A stretch of 64,000 nt of DNA, from the NCBI RefSeq assembly GCF_016651105.1, contig NZ_JAEKEL010000001.1, positions 2,346,001 to 2,410,000 of the forward strand, given 5' to 3'. Below, piece after piece: positions 7,851 to 17,870 of this stretch (position 1 is the first letter of the stretch; every line of letters begins with the position of its first letter). Source of the stretch: Pseudomonas sp. TH15. Its GTDB lineage: Bacteria > Pseudomonadota > Gammaproteobacteria > Pseudomonadales > Pseudomonadaceae. The position numbers were made by a program, and so were the translations under genes. The notes below the pieces were generated by a model. The model was not told where the DNA came from, searched no databases, and worked only from the letters and a program-made list of their open reading frames with translations.

Positions 7851-10553
7851 TCAAATGCTGATGCGCGACAGTTTGATATCCGGTTCGTGGCTGACGCTCA
7901 ACTGTTCAACGATTGCATCCTGCAAGCGGCTGCACAGCAGCGGGTCGGACAACGGCTGGTTGTGTGCGTCGGTGATAAAGAACACGTCTTCCACGCGCTC
8001 GCCGAGGGTGGCAATCTTGGCGTTCTGCAACGACAGGTCGAACTCGAGGAAGATCGTGCCGATCCGCGCCAGCAGGCCCGGGCGGTCGGGTGCGCTCAGC
8101 TCCAGTACTGTGACCGGGCGCTGGGCGTCGTTGTGGATCGTCACCTGTGGCGCAAACGCGAAATGCTTGAGCTGGCGCGGTACCCGGCGCTGGATGATCG
8201 TCGGGTAGTCGTCCGGGTTACGCAGGGCTTCGGTCAGGCCCTCGCGGATCTGCTTGACCCGCGTCGGATTGTCACCGATTGAGTCGCCGTCGGTGTCGAG
8301 CACGATGTAGGTGTCGAGGGTGAACTGACTGCTGGAGGTGATAACCCGGGCGTCATGAATGTTCAGGTTGAGCTGGTCCATCGCGGCCACGGTCACGGCG
8401 AAGAAGTCATGCTGGTCCGGCGCGTAGATGAAGATCTGCGTGCCGCCTTCGAATTCGCGCTGGGTGGTTTCCTTGATCAGCACCAGCGGGCCGCCGTCGG
8501 CCGGTTGCTGGAGGATCGCGTCACTGTGCCAGGCCACATCGCCAGCGGTATGACGCAGGAAATAGTCATCGCCCAATTGCGCCCACAACTGCTCGACATC
8601 GTCCGGGTCGGTGCCGCCGCGCACCAGGATGTCCAGGGCAGCGCTCTGGGTCTGGCGGATTTGCTCTTCGCGGTCCACCGGGTTTTCCAGGCCGCGGCGC
8701 AAGGCACGCTTGGTCTCGGTGTAGAGCTGGCGCAACAGGCTGGCGCGCCAGGAGTTCCACAGCGTCGGGTTGGTGGCGTTGATGTCGGCGACGGTCAGCA
8801 CGTACAGATAATCGAGATGGGTTTCATCGCCGACAATCTGCGCGAAGTCGTGAATGACCTGCGGGTCGGACAAGTCCTTGCGCTGGGCGGTGGTCGACAT
8901 CACCAGATGGTTTTGCACCAGCCAGACGATCAGCCGGCTATCCCATACCGGCAACTGATGGCGCTGGCAAAAGGCTTCGGCATCCACGGCGCCAATGTCC
9001 GAATGGTCGCCGTGCCGACCCTTGCCGATGTCGTGGTACAGGCCGGCCAGGTAGATCAGCTCGGGCTTGGGCAGTTTGCCCATGAGCTTGCTGGCCAGTG
9101 GGAATTTTTCCGACACCTGGGTGTACTGCAACTTACGCAGATGCTTGATCAGGTTCAGGGTGTGAGCGTCGACCGTATAGATGTGAAACAGGTCGTGCTG
9201 CATCTGCCCGACGATAAAGCCGAACTCCGGCAAATAGCGCCCAAGGATGCCGTAACGGTTCATCCGCCGCAGGTTGCGGTGAATGCCGATCTTGCACTTG
9301 AACAGCTCGATGAACAGGCTGGTGTTGCGGATGTCGTTGCGAAAGTCGTCGTCGATCAAGTGACGGTGTTCGCGCAGCAGGCGGATGGTATCGGCACGAA
9401 CGCCTTTGATCTCCGGTTGCTGGGCCATCAACACGAAGATCTCGAGCATGGCAAACGGCGTGCGGCGGAACACGTTGTTGTTGCGTGCCTCGATGTAGCC
9501 ATCGTGCAGCTGGAATCGCGAGTTGATCGGCTGCGGCGGTGCTTCGTCTTCCGGCGCGAGGATGACTTCCTCGAAATGCTGGATGATCAGGTCGCTGAGC
9601 TGGGCAATGCTCATGACCACCCGGTAATACTGCTGCATGAAGTTTTCGATGGTTTGCTTGGCGTCATCGCCTTTGAAACCCAGCAGCCCGGCGATGGAGC
9701 GCTGGTGGTCGAACAGCAAGCGGTCCTCGGAGCGCCCGGCGAGCATGTGCAGGGCGTAACGGACCTTCCACAAGAACTCCTGGGACGAGGCCAGCAGGGC
9801 GTTTTCGCTCTCTACCAAAAAGCCTTCGCCGGCCAGGGCCCGCAGGTTCAGGGTGCCGTACTCGCGACGGGCGACCCAGAGAATCGTCTGAATATCCCGC
9901 AAGCCGCCAGGCGAGCCTTTGACGTTGGGTTCCAGGTTGTATTCGGTGTCGTTGTACTTGTGGTGACGGGCCTTCTGCTCGGCACGTTTGGCCAGGAAGA
10001 AGTCCTTGCTCGGCCACATGTGCGCGGTGCTGGTGACGTCCAGCATGCGCTGGCGCAAGCGCTCGGGGCCGCAGATGGTGCGGCTTTCCATCAGGTTGGT
10101 GACGACCGTCAGGTCGGCGCGGGCCTCAACGGCGCATTCGTCCACCGAGCGCACGCTCTGACCGACTTCCAGGCCGATGTCCCACAACAACGTCAGAAAA
10201 CGCTCGATAGAATCGCGGAAGACTTCGTGGTCAGCGCTGTCCAGCAGGATCAGCAGATCAATGTCGGAATAGGGGTGCAACTCGCCGCGACCGTAGCCGC
10301 CGACCGCGACCAGCGCGATGTCGGCGTCTTCGCTCCAGTTGAACTGCTCCCAAGCCTTTTGCAGGATGTTATCGACGAACCAGGCGCGATCCTCGATCAG
10401 CCGGCGAATGTCCCGGCCGCTGCGAAAGCGCCCGTCGAGCACCTCGCGGGCCTGGCGAATCGCCTTCTTGAAGGCCGCGATCGGGCTTGCCTTCAGGGCC
10501 AGTTCAGCCTGGAACTGGCCACGGTCGAAGAGTTCGGGATCCACCTGCGGCAT
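7851..10553 (-). CDS. glnD: PII uridylyltransferase / uridylyl-removing enzyme
   Basis: The nitrogen sensor that adds UMP to, or removes it from, PII signal proteins according to glutamine level. The 900-residue protein has a nucleotidyltransferase motif [18 protein letters not shown] (residues 85-102, with D97 and D99 as metal ligands). It has an HD hydrolase domain around residue 510 ([14 protein letters not shown]) and two C-terminal ACT domains (from about 705 and 815; the second begins [18 protein letters not shown]). This is the full-length domain order. AAAGGAAAG precedes the ATG. It is downstream of map, as in other Pseudomonas. Confidence 0.97.
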   Translation of the reverse strand: MPQVDPELFDRGQFQAELALKASPIAAFKKAIRQAREVLDGRFRSGRDIRRLIEDRAWFVDNILQKAWEQFNWSEDADIALVAVGGYGRGELHPYSDIDLLILLDSADHEVFRDSIERFLTLLWDIGLEVGQSVRSVDECAVEARADLTVVTNLMESRTICGPERLRQRMLDVTSTAHMWPSKDFFLAKRAEQKARHHKYNDTEYNLEPNVKGSPGGLRDIQTILWVARREYGTLNLRALAGEGFLVESENALLASSQEFLWKVRYALHMLAGRSEDRLLFDHQRSIAGLLGFKGDDAKQTIENFMQQYYRVVMSIAQLSDLIIQHFEEVILAPEDEAPPQPINSRFQLHDGYIEARNNNVFRRTPFAMLEIFVLMAQQPEIKGVRADTIRLLREHRHLIDDDFRNDIRNTSLFIELFKCKIGIHRNLRRMNRYGILGRYLPEFGFIVGQMQHDLFHIYTVDAHTLNLIKHLRKLQYTQVSEKFPLASKLMGKLPKPELIYLAGLYHDIGKGRHGDHSDIGAVDAEAFCQRHQLPVWDSRLIVWLVQNHLVMSTTAQRKDLSDPQVIHDFAQIVGDETHLDYLYVLTVADINATNPTLWNSWRASLLRQLYTETKRALRRGLENPVDREEQIRQTQSAALDILVRGGTDPDDVEQLWAQLGDDYFLRHTAGDVAWHSDAILQQPADGGPLVLIKETTQREFEGGTQIFIYAPDQHDFFAVTVAAMDQLNLNIHDARVITSSSQFTLDTYIVLDTDGDSIGDNPTRVKQIREGLTEALRNPDDYPTIIQRRVPRQLKHFAFAPQVTIHNDAQRPVTVLELSAPDRPGLLARIGTIFLEFDLSLQNAKIATLGERVEDVFFITDAHNQPLSDPLLCSRLQDAIVEQLSVSHEPDIKLSRISI

Positions 10554-10597
10554 CGATTGGCTTTCCTTTCTATAAGGCTATGGGCAGAACGGGTCGA

Positions 10598-11380
10598 TCA
10601 GGCCGAAACGCGCGCGATAGTGTCATCGGCGCGCAGGGTGAAGATCTCATAACCGGTGTCGGTCACCAGCAGGGTGTGTTCCCACTGGGCGGAAAGTTTG
10701 CGGTCCTTGGTGATCGCGGTCCAGCCGTCGCCCAGTACCTTGGTGTCGGCCTTGCCCTGGTTGATCATCGGCTCGATGGTGAAGGTCATGCCCGCCTTGA
10801 GTTCCATGCCGGTGCCGGCGCGGCCGTAGTGCAGGATCTGCGGCTCTTCGTGGAACACCTTGCCGATACCGTGGCCACAGAACTCGCGAACCACCGAGAA
10901 ACCGTTCTTCTCGGCGTGTTTCTGGATCACTTCACCAATGTCGCCCAGGCGGCAGCCGGGTTTGACCAGTTCAATGGCTTTGTACATGCATTCCTGAGTG
11001 ATCTGCGACAGGCGCTCGGCCCAGACCGGCACGGTACCGACGTGGAACATACGGCTGGTGTCGCCGTGGTAGCCATCCTTGATCACCGTGACGTCGATGT
11101 TCAGCGTGTCGCCATCCTTCAGCGCTTTCTCGTTCGGGATACCGTGGCAGACCACGTGGTTGATCGAGGTGCAGATCGACTTCGGGAAGCCTTTGTAGTT
11201 GAGCGGGGCTGGGATGGCTTGCTGCTCGTTGACGATGTAGTCGTGGCAGATGCGGTCCAGTTCTTCGGTGGTGATGCCCGGTTTGACATGTTCGGCAATC
11301 ATTTCCAGCACATCGGCGGCCAGTTTGCCGGCGATCCGCATTTTTGCGATGTCCTCTGGGGTTTTGAGGGTGACGGTCAT
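10598..11380 (-). CDS. map: Methionine aminopeptidase type I
   Basis: Removes the initiator Met from nascent proteins; a cytoplasmic two-metal enzyme. The 260-residue protein starting MTVTLKTPEDIAKMR contains the metal ligands in NIDVTVIKDGYHGDTSRMF and GHGIGKVFHEEP, and the late FTIEPM motif. The open frame begins 7 codons earlier, but the start at 11380 matches the family. It is divergent from rpsB, with a 373-base gap holding the rpsB promoter and leader. Confidence 0.95.
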   Translation of the reverse strand: MTVTLKTPEDIAKMRIAGKLAADVLEMIAEHVKPGITTEELDRICHDYIVNEQQAIPAPLNYKGFPKSICTSINHVVCHGIPNEKALKDGDTLNIDVTVIKDGYHGDTSRMFHVGTVPVWAERLSQITQECMYKAIELVKPGCRLGDIGEVIQKHAEKNGFSVVREFCGHGIGKVFHEEPQILHYGRAGTGMELKAGMTFTIEPMINQGKADTKVLGDGWTAITKDRKLSAQWEHTLLVTDTGYEIFTLRADDTIARVSA

Positions 11381-11585
11381 ACAGGCTCTCTCTGCGCTCA
11401 ATGGCGCTTTCTAATTCGGAATGGGCGTTGCGCGGTTGATATTCGCGGCCCTGAAAAACGCGATTCTAACAGACGATCAGCGCAAATCTGAGCCTCTGTG
11501 CATCGCTTCTCTCTATAGATAGGCGCATTCTTGAGCGATTCCAAGGGCGCGATTGAAGGCGCGCGCCAGGAATTGAGAATCCGGG

Positions 11586-11753
11586 TTCCGTTTTTTACAG
11601 CCTTGTGATATAAAATGCGCCGCTTTCCGGGTATACCCCGAAAGGCTTAAATCCACACACGTGTCGACACGATGACCTGGGTGCCTTCAGCTGATGCTGC
11701 TGGTTGGTCATTGGGATACGTGGAGGCCAAACCCGACTTATTAAGGAACTATC
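11586..11753 (+). promoter_or_regulatory. rpsB promoter and structured 5' leader (t44/S2-leader type)
   Basis: A -10-like TATAAA lies at 11609-11614 with a weak -35 (TTCCGT) 17 bases upstream. The predicted transcript opens with a hairpin (CTTTCCGGG / CCCGAAAG, 11623-11644). Near its end is GGGATACGTGGAGGC (11713-11727), which I recall as conserved just upstream of rpsB in gammaproteobacteria (the t44 RNA element). This leader is thought to mediate feedback control by protein S2. The remaining map-rpsB gap shows nothing else I can name. Confidence 0.65.
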
Positions 11754-12491
11754 ATGTCCCAAGTCAACATGCGCGATATGCTGAAGGCCGGTGTGCACTT
11801 CGGTCACCAAACCCGTTACTGGAACCCGAAAATGGGTAAATACATTTTCGGCGCGCGTAACAAGATCCACATCATCAACCTTGAAAAAACCCTGCCAATG
11901 TTCAACGAAGCTCTGACTTTCGTAGAGCGTCTGGCCCAGGGCAAAAACAAGATTCTGTTCGTCGGCACCAAGCGTTCCGCTGGCAAGATCGTTGCTGAAG
12001 AAGCAGCACGTTGCGGTTCGCCGTACGTCGATCACCGCTGGTTGGGCGGCATGCTGACCAACTTCAAAACCATCCGTGCTTCCATCAAGCGTCTGCGTGA
12101 CCTTGAAGTGCAAGCCGAAGACGGTACTTTCGCCAAGCTGACCAAGAAAGAAGCGCTGATGCGCACTCGCGATCTTGAGAAGCTCGATCGTTCCCTGGGT
12201 GGTATCAAGGACATGGGCGGTCTGCCAGACGCACTGTTCGTTATCGACGTTGATCACGAGCGCATCGCGATCACCGAAGCCAACAAGCTGGGCATCCCGG
12301 TTATCGGCGTAGTCGATACCAACAGCAGCCCGGAAGGCGTTGACTACATCATCCCAGGCAACGATGACGCAATCCGCGCTATCCAGTTGTACATGGGTTC
12401 GATGGCTGACGCTGTAATCCGCGGTCGCAACCACGTTGCTGGCGGCACCGAGCAGTTCGTTGAAGAAGCTCCGGTAGCAGCAGCTGAGTAA
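11754..12491 (+). CDS. rpsB: 30S ribosomal protein S2
   Basis: The 245-residue protein begins [20 protein letters not shown] and contains the S2 signatures ([40 protein letters not shown]). It binds the 30S head-body junction with S1. AAGGA precedes the ATG. It is followed by an intrinsic hairpin and then tsf, the usual rpsB-tsf operon. Codon use is strongly biased, as for highly expressed genes. Confidence 0.98.
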   Translation: MSQVNMRDMLKAGVHFGHQTRYWNPKMGKYIFGARNKIHIINLEKTLPMFNEALTFVERLAQGKNKILFVGTKRSAGKIVAEEAARCGSPYVDHRWLGGMLTNFKTIRASIKRLRDLEVQAEDGTFAKLTKKEALMRTRDLEKLDRSLGGIKDMGGLPDALFVIDVDHERIAITEANKLGIPVIGVVDTNSSPEGVDYIIPGNDDAIRAIQLYMGSMADAVIRGRNHVAGGTEQFVEEAPVAAAE

Positions 12492-12519
12492 TTGACGCCT
12501 TGGCGTTAACTCAGTAAGC

Positions 12520-12546
12520 AAAAAGGGGGCTTGGCCCCCTTTTTGC
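12520..12546 (+). terminator. Intrinsic terminator/attenuator between rpsB and tsf
   Basis: AAAAAGGGGGC TTG GCCCCCTTTTTG forms a strong stem with a T-run right after rpsB. Because tsf follows on the same strand without another obvious strong promoter, it probably acts as a partial terminator setting the rpsB:tsf ratio. Confidence 0.8.
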
Positions 12547-12680
12547 CACCTCGAAAACCGTTTGTCGGCAGCGCAGCTACAGCTTTGTAACGTGCAGCGG
12601 CTACAAGAAGGTTCGGGAAGAATTGAACGCCCGTTTGATCGGGTGGAATGGTTGATAACCTATCCAAGAGGATTTTTGAA

Positions 12681-13544
12681 ATGGCAGAGATTACTGCAGC
12701 GTTGGTTAAAGAACTGCGTGAGCGTACTGGCGAAGGCATGATGGATTGCAAAAAGGCCTTGACCAAGGCCGGCGGCGACATCGAAAAAGCCATTGATGAC
12801 ATGCGTGCTTCTGGCGCTATCAAGGCTGCCAAGAAAGCAGGCAACGTGGCTGCTGAAGGCGCAATCTCTCTGAAGGAAGACGGTAAATCCGCCGTTCTGC
12901 TGGAAGTGAACTCGCAGACCGACTTCCTGGCTTTGCAGGATGACTTCAAGGCATTTGTCGCTTCCAGCGTTGAAAAAGCGTTCGCTGACAAACTGACTGA
13001 CGTTGCTCCGCTGATCGCCGCTCAAGAAGCCGATCGCCTGGTTCTGGTCGGCAAGGTTGGCGAAAACGTCAACATCCGTCGCCTGGCTCGCGTTGAAGGT
13101 GATGTTGTTGGTGGTTACCTGCACGGCAACAAGATCGGTGTTGTGGTTGCCCTTAAAGGCGGCAGCGTTGAGCTGGCCAAAGACATCGCCATGCACGTAG
13201 CGGCGACCAACCCTGAATTCCTGCTGCCATCGGAAGTTTCCGCTGAAGCGGTTGAGCGTGAGAAGGGCGTGTTCCTGACCCTCAACGCTGACAAGATCGC
13301 CGGCAAGCCAGAAAACATTGTTGAAAACATGGTCAAAGGCCGTATCAGCAAGTTCCTGGCTGAAGCGAGCCTGGTTGAGCAGGCGTTCGTCAAGAACCCT
13401 GAAATCAAGGTTGGCGAACTGGCCAAGAAAGCCGGTGCTGAAATCGTTTCCTTCACCTACTTCAAAGTAGGCGATGGCATCGAGAAGCCGGTCGACAACT
13501 TCGCTGAAGAAGTTGCTGCCCAGCTGGCTGCCGCCAAGCAATAA
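12681..13544 (+). CDS. tsf: Elongation factor Ts
   Basis: The guanine nucleotide exchange factor for EF-Tu. The 287-residue protein starts MAEITAALVKELRERTGEGM; the TDFLALQDDF region matches the EF-Tu contact core of the family. The frame is open 11 codons further upstream, but AGAGGA and family alignment place the start at 12681. Confidence 0.98.
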   Translation: MAEITAALVKELRERTGEGMMDCKKALTKAGGDIEKAIDDMRASGAIKAAKKAGNVAAEGAISLKEDGKSAVLLEVNSQTDFLALQDDFKAFVASSVEKAFADKLTDVAPLIAAQEADRLVLVGKVGENVNIRRLARVEGDVVGGYLHGNKIGVVVALKGGSVELAKDIAMHVAATNPEFLLPSEVSAEAVEREKGVFLTLNADKIAGKPENIVENMVKGRISKFLAEASLVEQAFVKNPEIKVGELAKKAGAEIVSFTYFKVGDGIEKPVDNFAEEVAAQLAAAKQ

Positions 13545-13569
13545 GACGGTTTTTTAAACTGTCGCCCTG

Positions 13570-13603
13570 AAGAGGCTGCCCGCTTACGCGCGCAGCCTCT
13601 TTT
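13570..13603 (+). terminator. tsf terminator
   Basis: A 9-base stem AGAGGCTGC / GCAGCCTCT is followed by TTTTC, shortly after the tsf stop. pyrH begins about 150 bases later. Confidence 0.8.
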
Positions 13604-13756
13604 CAGATGGGGTATCAATTTTTTAATTGGTTTCCCTTTGGAACTGGCTTACAAAGCCATGTTCCGATGGCGCTGAAGCAGCGCCAAGCTAGAGTGAACG
13701 CCAGCTGTAAACAGCTCGCAAAGAATTTTTAAAATACGCCGCAGGAGAGATTCGCA

Positions 13757-14500
13757 ATGGCTCAGCAGGGCAGTGGTTATCAGGCTCGCTATAAACGCAT
13801 TCTACTCAAGCTTAGCGGCGAGGCCCTGATGGGCTCGGAAGAGTTCGGGATTGATCCGAAAGTTCTGGATCGCATGGCGCTGGAAGTTGGCCAACTGGTC
13901 GGCATCGGTGTACAGGTCGGTCTGGTGATCGGCGGCGGCAACCTGTTCCGCGGTGCAGCGCTGAGCGCGGCCGGTATGGATCGGGTAACGGGTGACCACA
14001 TGGGCATGCTGGCCACTGTGATGAACGCCCTGGCCATGCGTGATGCGCTGGAGCGTGCCAATATCTCGGCCATCGTGATGTCGGCCATTTCCATGGTTGG
14101 CGTGACCGATCACTACGATCGTCGCAAGGCCATGCGCCACCTGAACGCCAAGGAAGTCGTGATTTTCGCGGCCGGTACTGGCAACCCGTTCTTCACCACG
14201 GATTCGGCCGCTTGCCTGCGTGCAATCGAAATCGATGCCGATGTCGTGCTCAAGGCGACCAAGGTCGATGGCGTCTACACCGCCGATCCATTCAAAGACC
14301 CGCATGCCGAGAAGTTCGATCATCTGACTTACGATGAAGTGCTGGATCGCAAGCTGGGCGTGATGGATCTGACGGCCATTTGCCTGTGCCGCGACCACAA
14401 GATGCCGTTGCGCGTTTTTAACATGAACAAACCTGGCGCCCTGCTGAATATCGTGCATGGCGGCGCTGAAGGGACCCTGATCGAGGAAGGCCAACAATGA
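13757..14500 (+). CDS. pyrH: UMP kinase
   Basis: A hexameric amino-acid-kinase-fold enzyme that phosphorylates UMP to UDP. The 247-residue protein has [13 protein letters not shown] near its start, [10 protein letters not shown] for phosphate binding, and [15 protein letters not shown] near the C-terminal third. GCAGGAGAGA precedes the ATG. Its stop overlaps the frr start (ATGA), so the two are translationally coupled. Confidence 0.98.
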   Translation: MAQQGSGYQARYKRILLKLSGEALMGSEEFGIDPKVLDRMALEVGQLVGIGVQVGLVIGGGNLFRGAALSAAGMDRVTGDHMGMLATVMNALAMRDALERANISAIVMSAISMVGVTDHYDRRKAMRHLNAKEVVIFAAGTGNPFFTTDSAACLRAIEIDADVVLKATKVDGVYTADPFKDPHAEKFDHLTYDEVLDRKLGVMDLTAICLCRDHKMPLRVFNMNKPGALLNIVHGGAEGTLIEEGQQ

Positions 14501-15054
14501 TCAACGAAATCAAGAAAGACGCTCAAGAGCGTATGCAGAAATCCCTGGAGTCTCTGTCCCATGCATTTGGTCAGATTCGTACCGGCAAGGCGCACCCGAG
14601 CATCCTCGGTAGCGTGATGGTTCCTTACTACGGCGCTGACACCCCATTGAGCGGCGTTGCCAACGTTACCGTGAAAGATTCCCGGACCCTGCAGGTCGTG
14701 GCGTTTGAGCGCAACATGCTCGCGGCCGTCGACAAGGCAATCCAGAGTGCTGGCCTGAACCTCAACCCGACCAACCTGGGCGAGTTACTGCTGATCTCCA
14801 TGCCTGCCCTGACTGAAGAAACCCGCAAGGGCTTCACCAAACAGGCGCGTAGCGCAGCTGAAGATGCTCGCGTTGCCGTGCGCAACATTCGCCGCGACGC
14901 ACTGGGTGAGCTTAAGAAACTGGTCAAGGACAAGGAAATCAGCGAAGACGAAGAGCGTCGTGGCGCTGCCGATATCCAGAAGCTGACCGACAAGGCTGAG
15001 GCTGACATCGATGCAGCCACCAAGCAAAAAGAAGCGGACCTGATGGCCGTATAA
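14497..15054 (+). CDS. frr: Ribosome recycling factor
   Basis: Splits post-termination 70S ribosomes together with EF-G. The 185-residue length is exact for the family; [14 protein letters not shown] ([12 protein letters not shown]) and the C-terminal helical segment of the three-helix bundle are present. The start overlaps pyrH by 4 bases. Confidence 0.98.
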   Translation: MINEIKKDAQERMQKSLESLSHAFGQIRTGKAHPSILGSVMVPYYGADTPLSGVANVTVKDSRTLQVVAFERNMLAAVDKAIQSAGLNLNPTNLGELLLISMPALTEETRKGFTKQARSAAEDARVAVRNIRRDALGELKKLVKDKEISEDEERRGAADIQKLTDKAEADIDAATKQKEADLMAV

Positions 15055-15067
15055 GGGTCCCGTTTTC

Positions 15068-15823
15068 ATGGATAAGACCAAGCAGACTGCGCCGTCCGCG
15101 GTGCCGCGCCATGTCGCGATCATCATGGATGGTAACAATCGCTGGGCGAAAAAACGCTTTATGCCGGGTGTTGCCGGGCATAAAGCGGGTGTGGATGCCG
15201 TTCGTGCAGTGATCGAGGTGTGCGCCGAGGCCAAGGTCGAGGTGCTGACCCTGTTCGCCTTCTCCAGTGAAAACTGGCAGCGTCCGGCCGATGAAGTCAG
15301 CGCCTTGATGGACCTGTTCTTCAAGGCGTTGCGTCGTGAGGCCAAGCGCCTCAACGACAACAACATCAGCCTGCGCATCATTGGCGACCGTTCGCGTTTT
15401 CACCCCGAGCTTCAAGCTGCCATGCGCGAAGCCGAGGCGATTACTGCCGGTACCAATCGCTTTATCCTGCAGATCGCCGCCAACTACGGTGGTCAGTGGG
15501 ATATCGCACAAGCCGCACAGCGTCTGGCGCGCGAAGTCCAGGCCGGGCATCTGCGTCCGGAAGACATCACCCCGGAATTGCTGCAAACCTGTCTGGTGAC
15601 TGGCGATCTGCCTATGCCGGACTTGTGCATTCGTACCGGTGGCGAGCACCGCATCAGCAATTTCCTGCTGTGGCAGCTGGCTTACACCGAACTGTACTTC
15701 TCCGACCTGTTCTGGCCGGACTTCAAACACGACGCCATGCGCACTGCGCTGGCCGATTTCGCTTCTCGGCAGCGCCGCTTCGGTAAGACGAGCGAGCAGG
15801 TCGAGGCTGGAGCCCGGGTTTAA
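15068..15823 (+). CDS. uppS: Undecaprenyl diphosphate synthase
   Basis: A cis-prenyltransferase that makes the C55 lipid carrier for peptidoglycan and O-antigen. The 251-residue protein has the catalytic motif IIMDGNNRWAKKR (Asp binds Mg-diphosphate), FAFSSENWQRP, and the late DLCIRTGGEHRISNFLLWQ. It ends in TAATG overlapping the cdsA start. Confidence 0.97.
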   Translation: MDKTKQTAPSAVPRHVAIIMDGNNRWAKKRFMPGVAGHKAGVDAVRAVIEVCAEAKVEVLTLFAFSSENWQRPADEVSALMDLFFKALRREAKRLNDNNISLRIIGDRSRFHPELQAAMREAEAITAGTNRFILQIAANYGGQWDIAQAAQRLAREVQAGHLRPEDITPELLQTCLVTGDLPMPDLCIRTGGEHRISNFLLWQLAYTELYFSDLFWPDFKHDAMRTALADFASRQRRFGKTSEQVEAGARV

Positions 15824-16629
15824 TGCTTAAACAACGAATCATCACTGCGCTGATCCTTCTACCGATTGCCTTGTGCGGGTTTTTCCTGCTCGAAGGCTCC
15901 GGTTTTGCGCTGTTCATCGGGCTGGTCGTGACCCTGGGTGCATGGGAGTGGGCTCGTCTGGCAGGTTTCACTGCTCAGCCGATTCGTGTTGCCTATGCCG
16001 CTGTGGTCGCGCTGATGCTGTTTGTCATGCATATCCTTCCCGGGCTCGCGCCTTGGGTGTTGGGCGCCTCTGTGCTGTGGTGGGCGGTGGCAACCTATCT
16101 GGTGCTGACGTATCCACGCTCCAGCGAACACTGGGCCAGCGCGGCCTGCAAGCTGGTGATCGGCCTGTTGATCCTGTTGCCGGCCTGGCAAGGTCTGGTG
16201 CAGATCAAGCAAGAGCCTTTGGGCAACTGGCTGATCATGGCGGTCATGGTGCTGGTCTGGGGTGCCGATATCGGTGCGTACTTTTCCGGTCGGGCTTTCG
16301 GCAAGCGCAAGCTCGCGCCGCAGGTCAGTCCTGGCAAAAGCTGGGAAGGCGTCTACGGTGGCCTGGCGCTGAGCCTGGTTATCACGTTGATTGTCGGCCT
16401 GGTTCGCGACTGGACGGTGGCGGAGCTGTTTAAAGGTCTGATCGGCGCAGCATTGATCGTGTTCATTTCGGTGGTGGGCGACCTCACCGAAAGCATGTTC
16501 AAGCGCCAGTCCGGGATCAAGGACAGCAGCAATCTGCTGCCGGGTCACGGCGGTATTCTGGACCGTATCGATAGCCTGACGGCGGCGATCCCCGTGTTTG
16601 CGGTGCTGTTGTGGATGGCGGCACCGTGA
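15823..16629 (+). CDS. cdsA: Phosphatidate cytidylyltransferase
   Basis: An inner-membrane enzyme that makes CDP-diacylglycerol from phosphatidate and CTP. The 268-residue protein has several membrane segments and, near the C-terminus, the CDP-DAG synthase signature running from [12 protein letters not shown] through [13 protein letters not shown]. It overlaps uppS by one base and dxr by four (GTGA). Confidence 0.97.
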   Translation: MLKQRIITALILLPIALCGFFLLEGSGFALFIGLVVTLGAWEWARLAGFTAQPIRVAYAAVVALMLFVMHILPGLAPWVLGASVLWWAVATYLVLTYPRSSEHWASAACKLVIGLLILLPAWQGLVQIKQEPLGNWLIMAVMVLVWGADIGAYFSGRAFGKRKLAPQVSPGKSWEGVYGGLALSLVITLIVGLVRDWTVAELFKGLIGAALIVFISVVGDLTESMFKRQSGIKDSSNLLPGHGGILDRIDSLTAAIPVFAVLLWMAAP

Positions 16630-17816
16630 GCCGCCCACAGCAGATTACCGTTCTGGGGGCGACCGGTTCGATTGGCCTGAGCACCCTGGATGTCATTGCT
16701 CGTCATCCCGAGCGCTATCAGGTTTTCGCGCTGAGTGGTTTCACTCGACTGAGTGAGCTGCTGGCCTTGTGTGTACGGCACACTCCACGTTATGCGGTCG
16801 TGCCTGAAGCGGGCGCTGCCCGTGGTTTGCAGGACGACTTGCACGCGGCCGGTCTGTCGACTCGTGTTCTGGTGGGGGAGGAGGGCCTTTGCCAGGTCGC
16901 TGCCGATCCTGAGGTCGACGCGGTCATGGCGGCCATCGTTGGCGCGGCGGGCTTGCGCCCGACCCTGGCGGCAGTCGAGGCGGGCAAGAAAATCCTGCTG
17001 GCCAACAAGGAAGCGCTGGTGATGTCCGGTGCGCTGTTCATGCAGGCTGTGCGCAAAAGCGGATCGGTACTGCTGCCGATCGACAGCGAGCACAACGCGA
17101 TTTTCCAGTGCATGCCACAGGATTTTGCTCGTGGTCTGGGGGCAGTCGGTGTGCGTCGGATTTTGCTGACAGCCTCTGGCGGTCCGTTCCGACAGACGCC
17201 GATGGCTGAGTTGGCGCATGTTACTCCCGAGCAGGCATGTGCCCATCCGAACTGGTCCATGGGTCGCAAGATCTCGGTCGATTCGGCCAGCATGATGAAC
17301 AAAGGGCTCGAGCTGATCGAAGCCTGCTGGCTGTTCGATGCCAAGCCCTCCCAGGTCGAAGTGGTGATTCACCCGCAGAGCGTTATTCATTCGCTGGTCG
17401 ATTATGTCGATGGTTCGGTATTGGCGCAGTTGGGCAATCCGGACATGCGTACGCCAATTGCCAACGCTCTGGCGTGGCCAGAACGCATCGACTCGGGGGT
17501 CGCACCGCTGGATCTGTTTGCCATCGCACGTCTGGATTTCCAGGCGCCCGATGAAGAGCGTTTTCCATGTCTGCGCCTGGCTCGACAGGCGGCAGAGGCT
17601 GGCAATAGCGCGCCGGCGGTGCTCAATGCGGCAAATGAAGTGGCTGTTGCAGCCTTTCTCGATGGACGGGTTCGTTACCCGGAAATCGCGAGTATCATCG
17701 AGGAAGTCTTGAATCTTGAACCTGTGGTTGCGGTAAACGATCTCGAGGCGGTGTTCACGGCAGACGCCAAGGCGCGTGTGCTGGCCGAGCAGTGGTTGAG
17801 TCGTCACGGGCGATAA
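16626..17816 (+). CDS. dxr: 1-deoxy-D-xylulose 5-phosphate reductoisomerase, GTG start
   Basis: The second step of the MEP isoprenoid route, making MEP with NADPH. The 396-residue protein has the nucleotide motif [15 protein letters not shown] at its N-terminus, [15 protein letters not shown] (metal-binding Asp/Glu), and [19 protein letters not shown] for substrate binding. The start is GTG at 16626, overlapping the cdsA stop; a GTG five codons upstream lies inside cdsA and would give a non-family extension. ispD and ispF of the same pathway are also in this window. Confidence 0.96.
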   Translation: MSRPQQITVLGATGSIGLSTLDVIARHPERYQVFALSGFTRLSELLALCVRHTPRYAVVPEAGAARGLQDDLHAAGLSTRVLVGEEGLCQVAADPEVDAVMAAIVGAAGLRPTLAAVEAGKKILLANKEALVMSGALFMQAVRKSGSVLLPIDSEHNAIFQCMPQDFARGLGAVGVRRILLTASGGPFRQTPMAELAHVTPEQACAHPNWSMGRKISVDSASMMNKGLELIEACWLFDAKPSQVEVVIHPQSVIHSLVDYVDGSVLAQLGNPDMRTPIANALAWPERIDSGVAPLDLFAIARLDFQAPDEERFPCLRLARQAAEAGNSAPAVLNAANEVAVAAFLDGRVRYPEIASIIEEVLNLEPVVAVNDLEAVFTADAKARVLAEQWLSRHGR

Positions 17817-17870
17817 GTGCTGCAGTACGCTGGCCCAATGCAGCACCGGATAGGATTGCGGAGAAAGTAG

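Noticed and set aside
8355..10652. 765-codon plus-strand open frame opposite glnD
   Set aside because: Antisense to a full-length, well-conserved GlnD. The Gln/Val/His-rich translation is typical of shadow frames.
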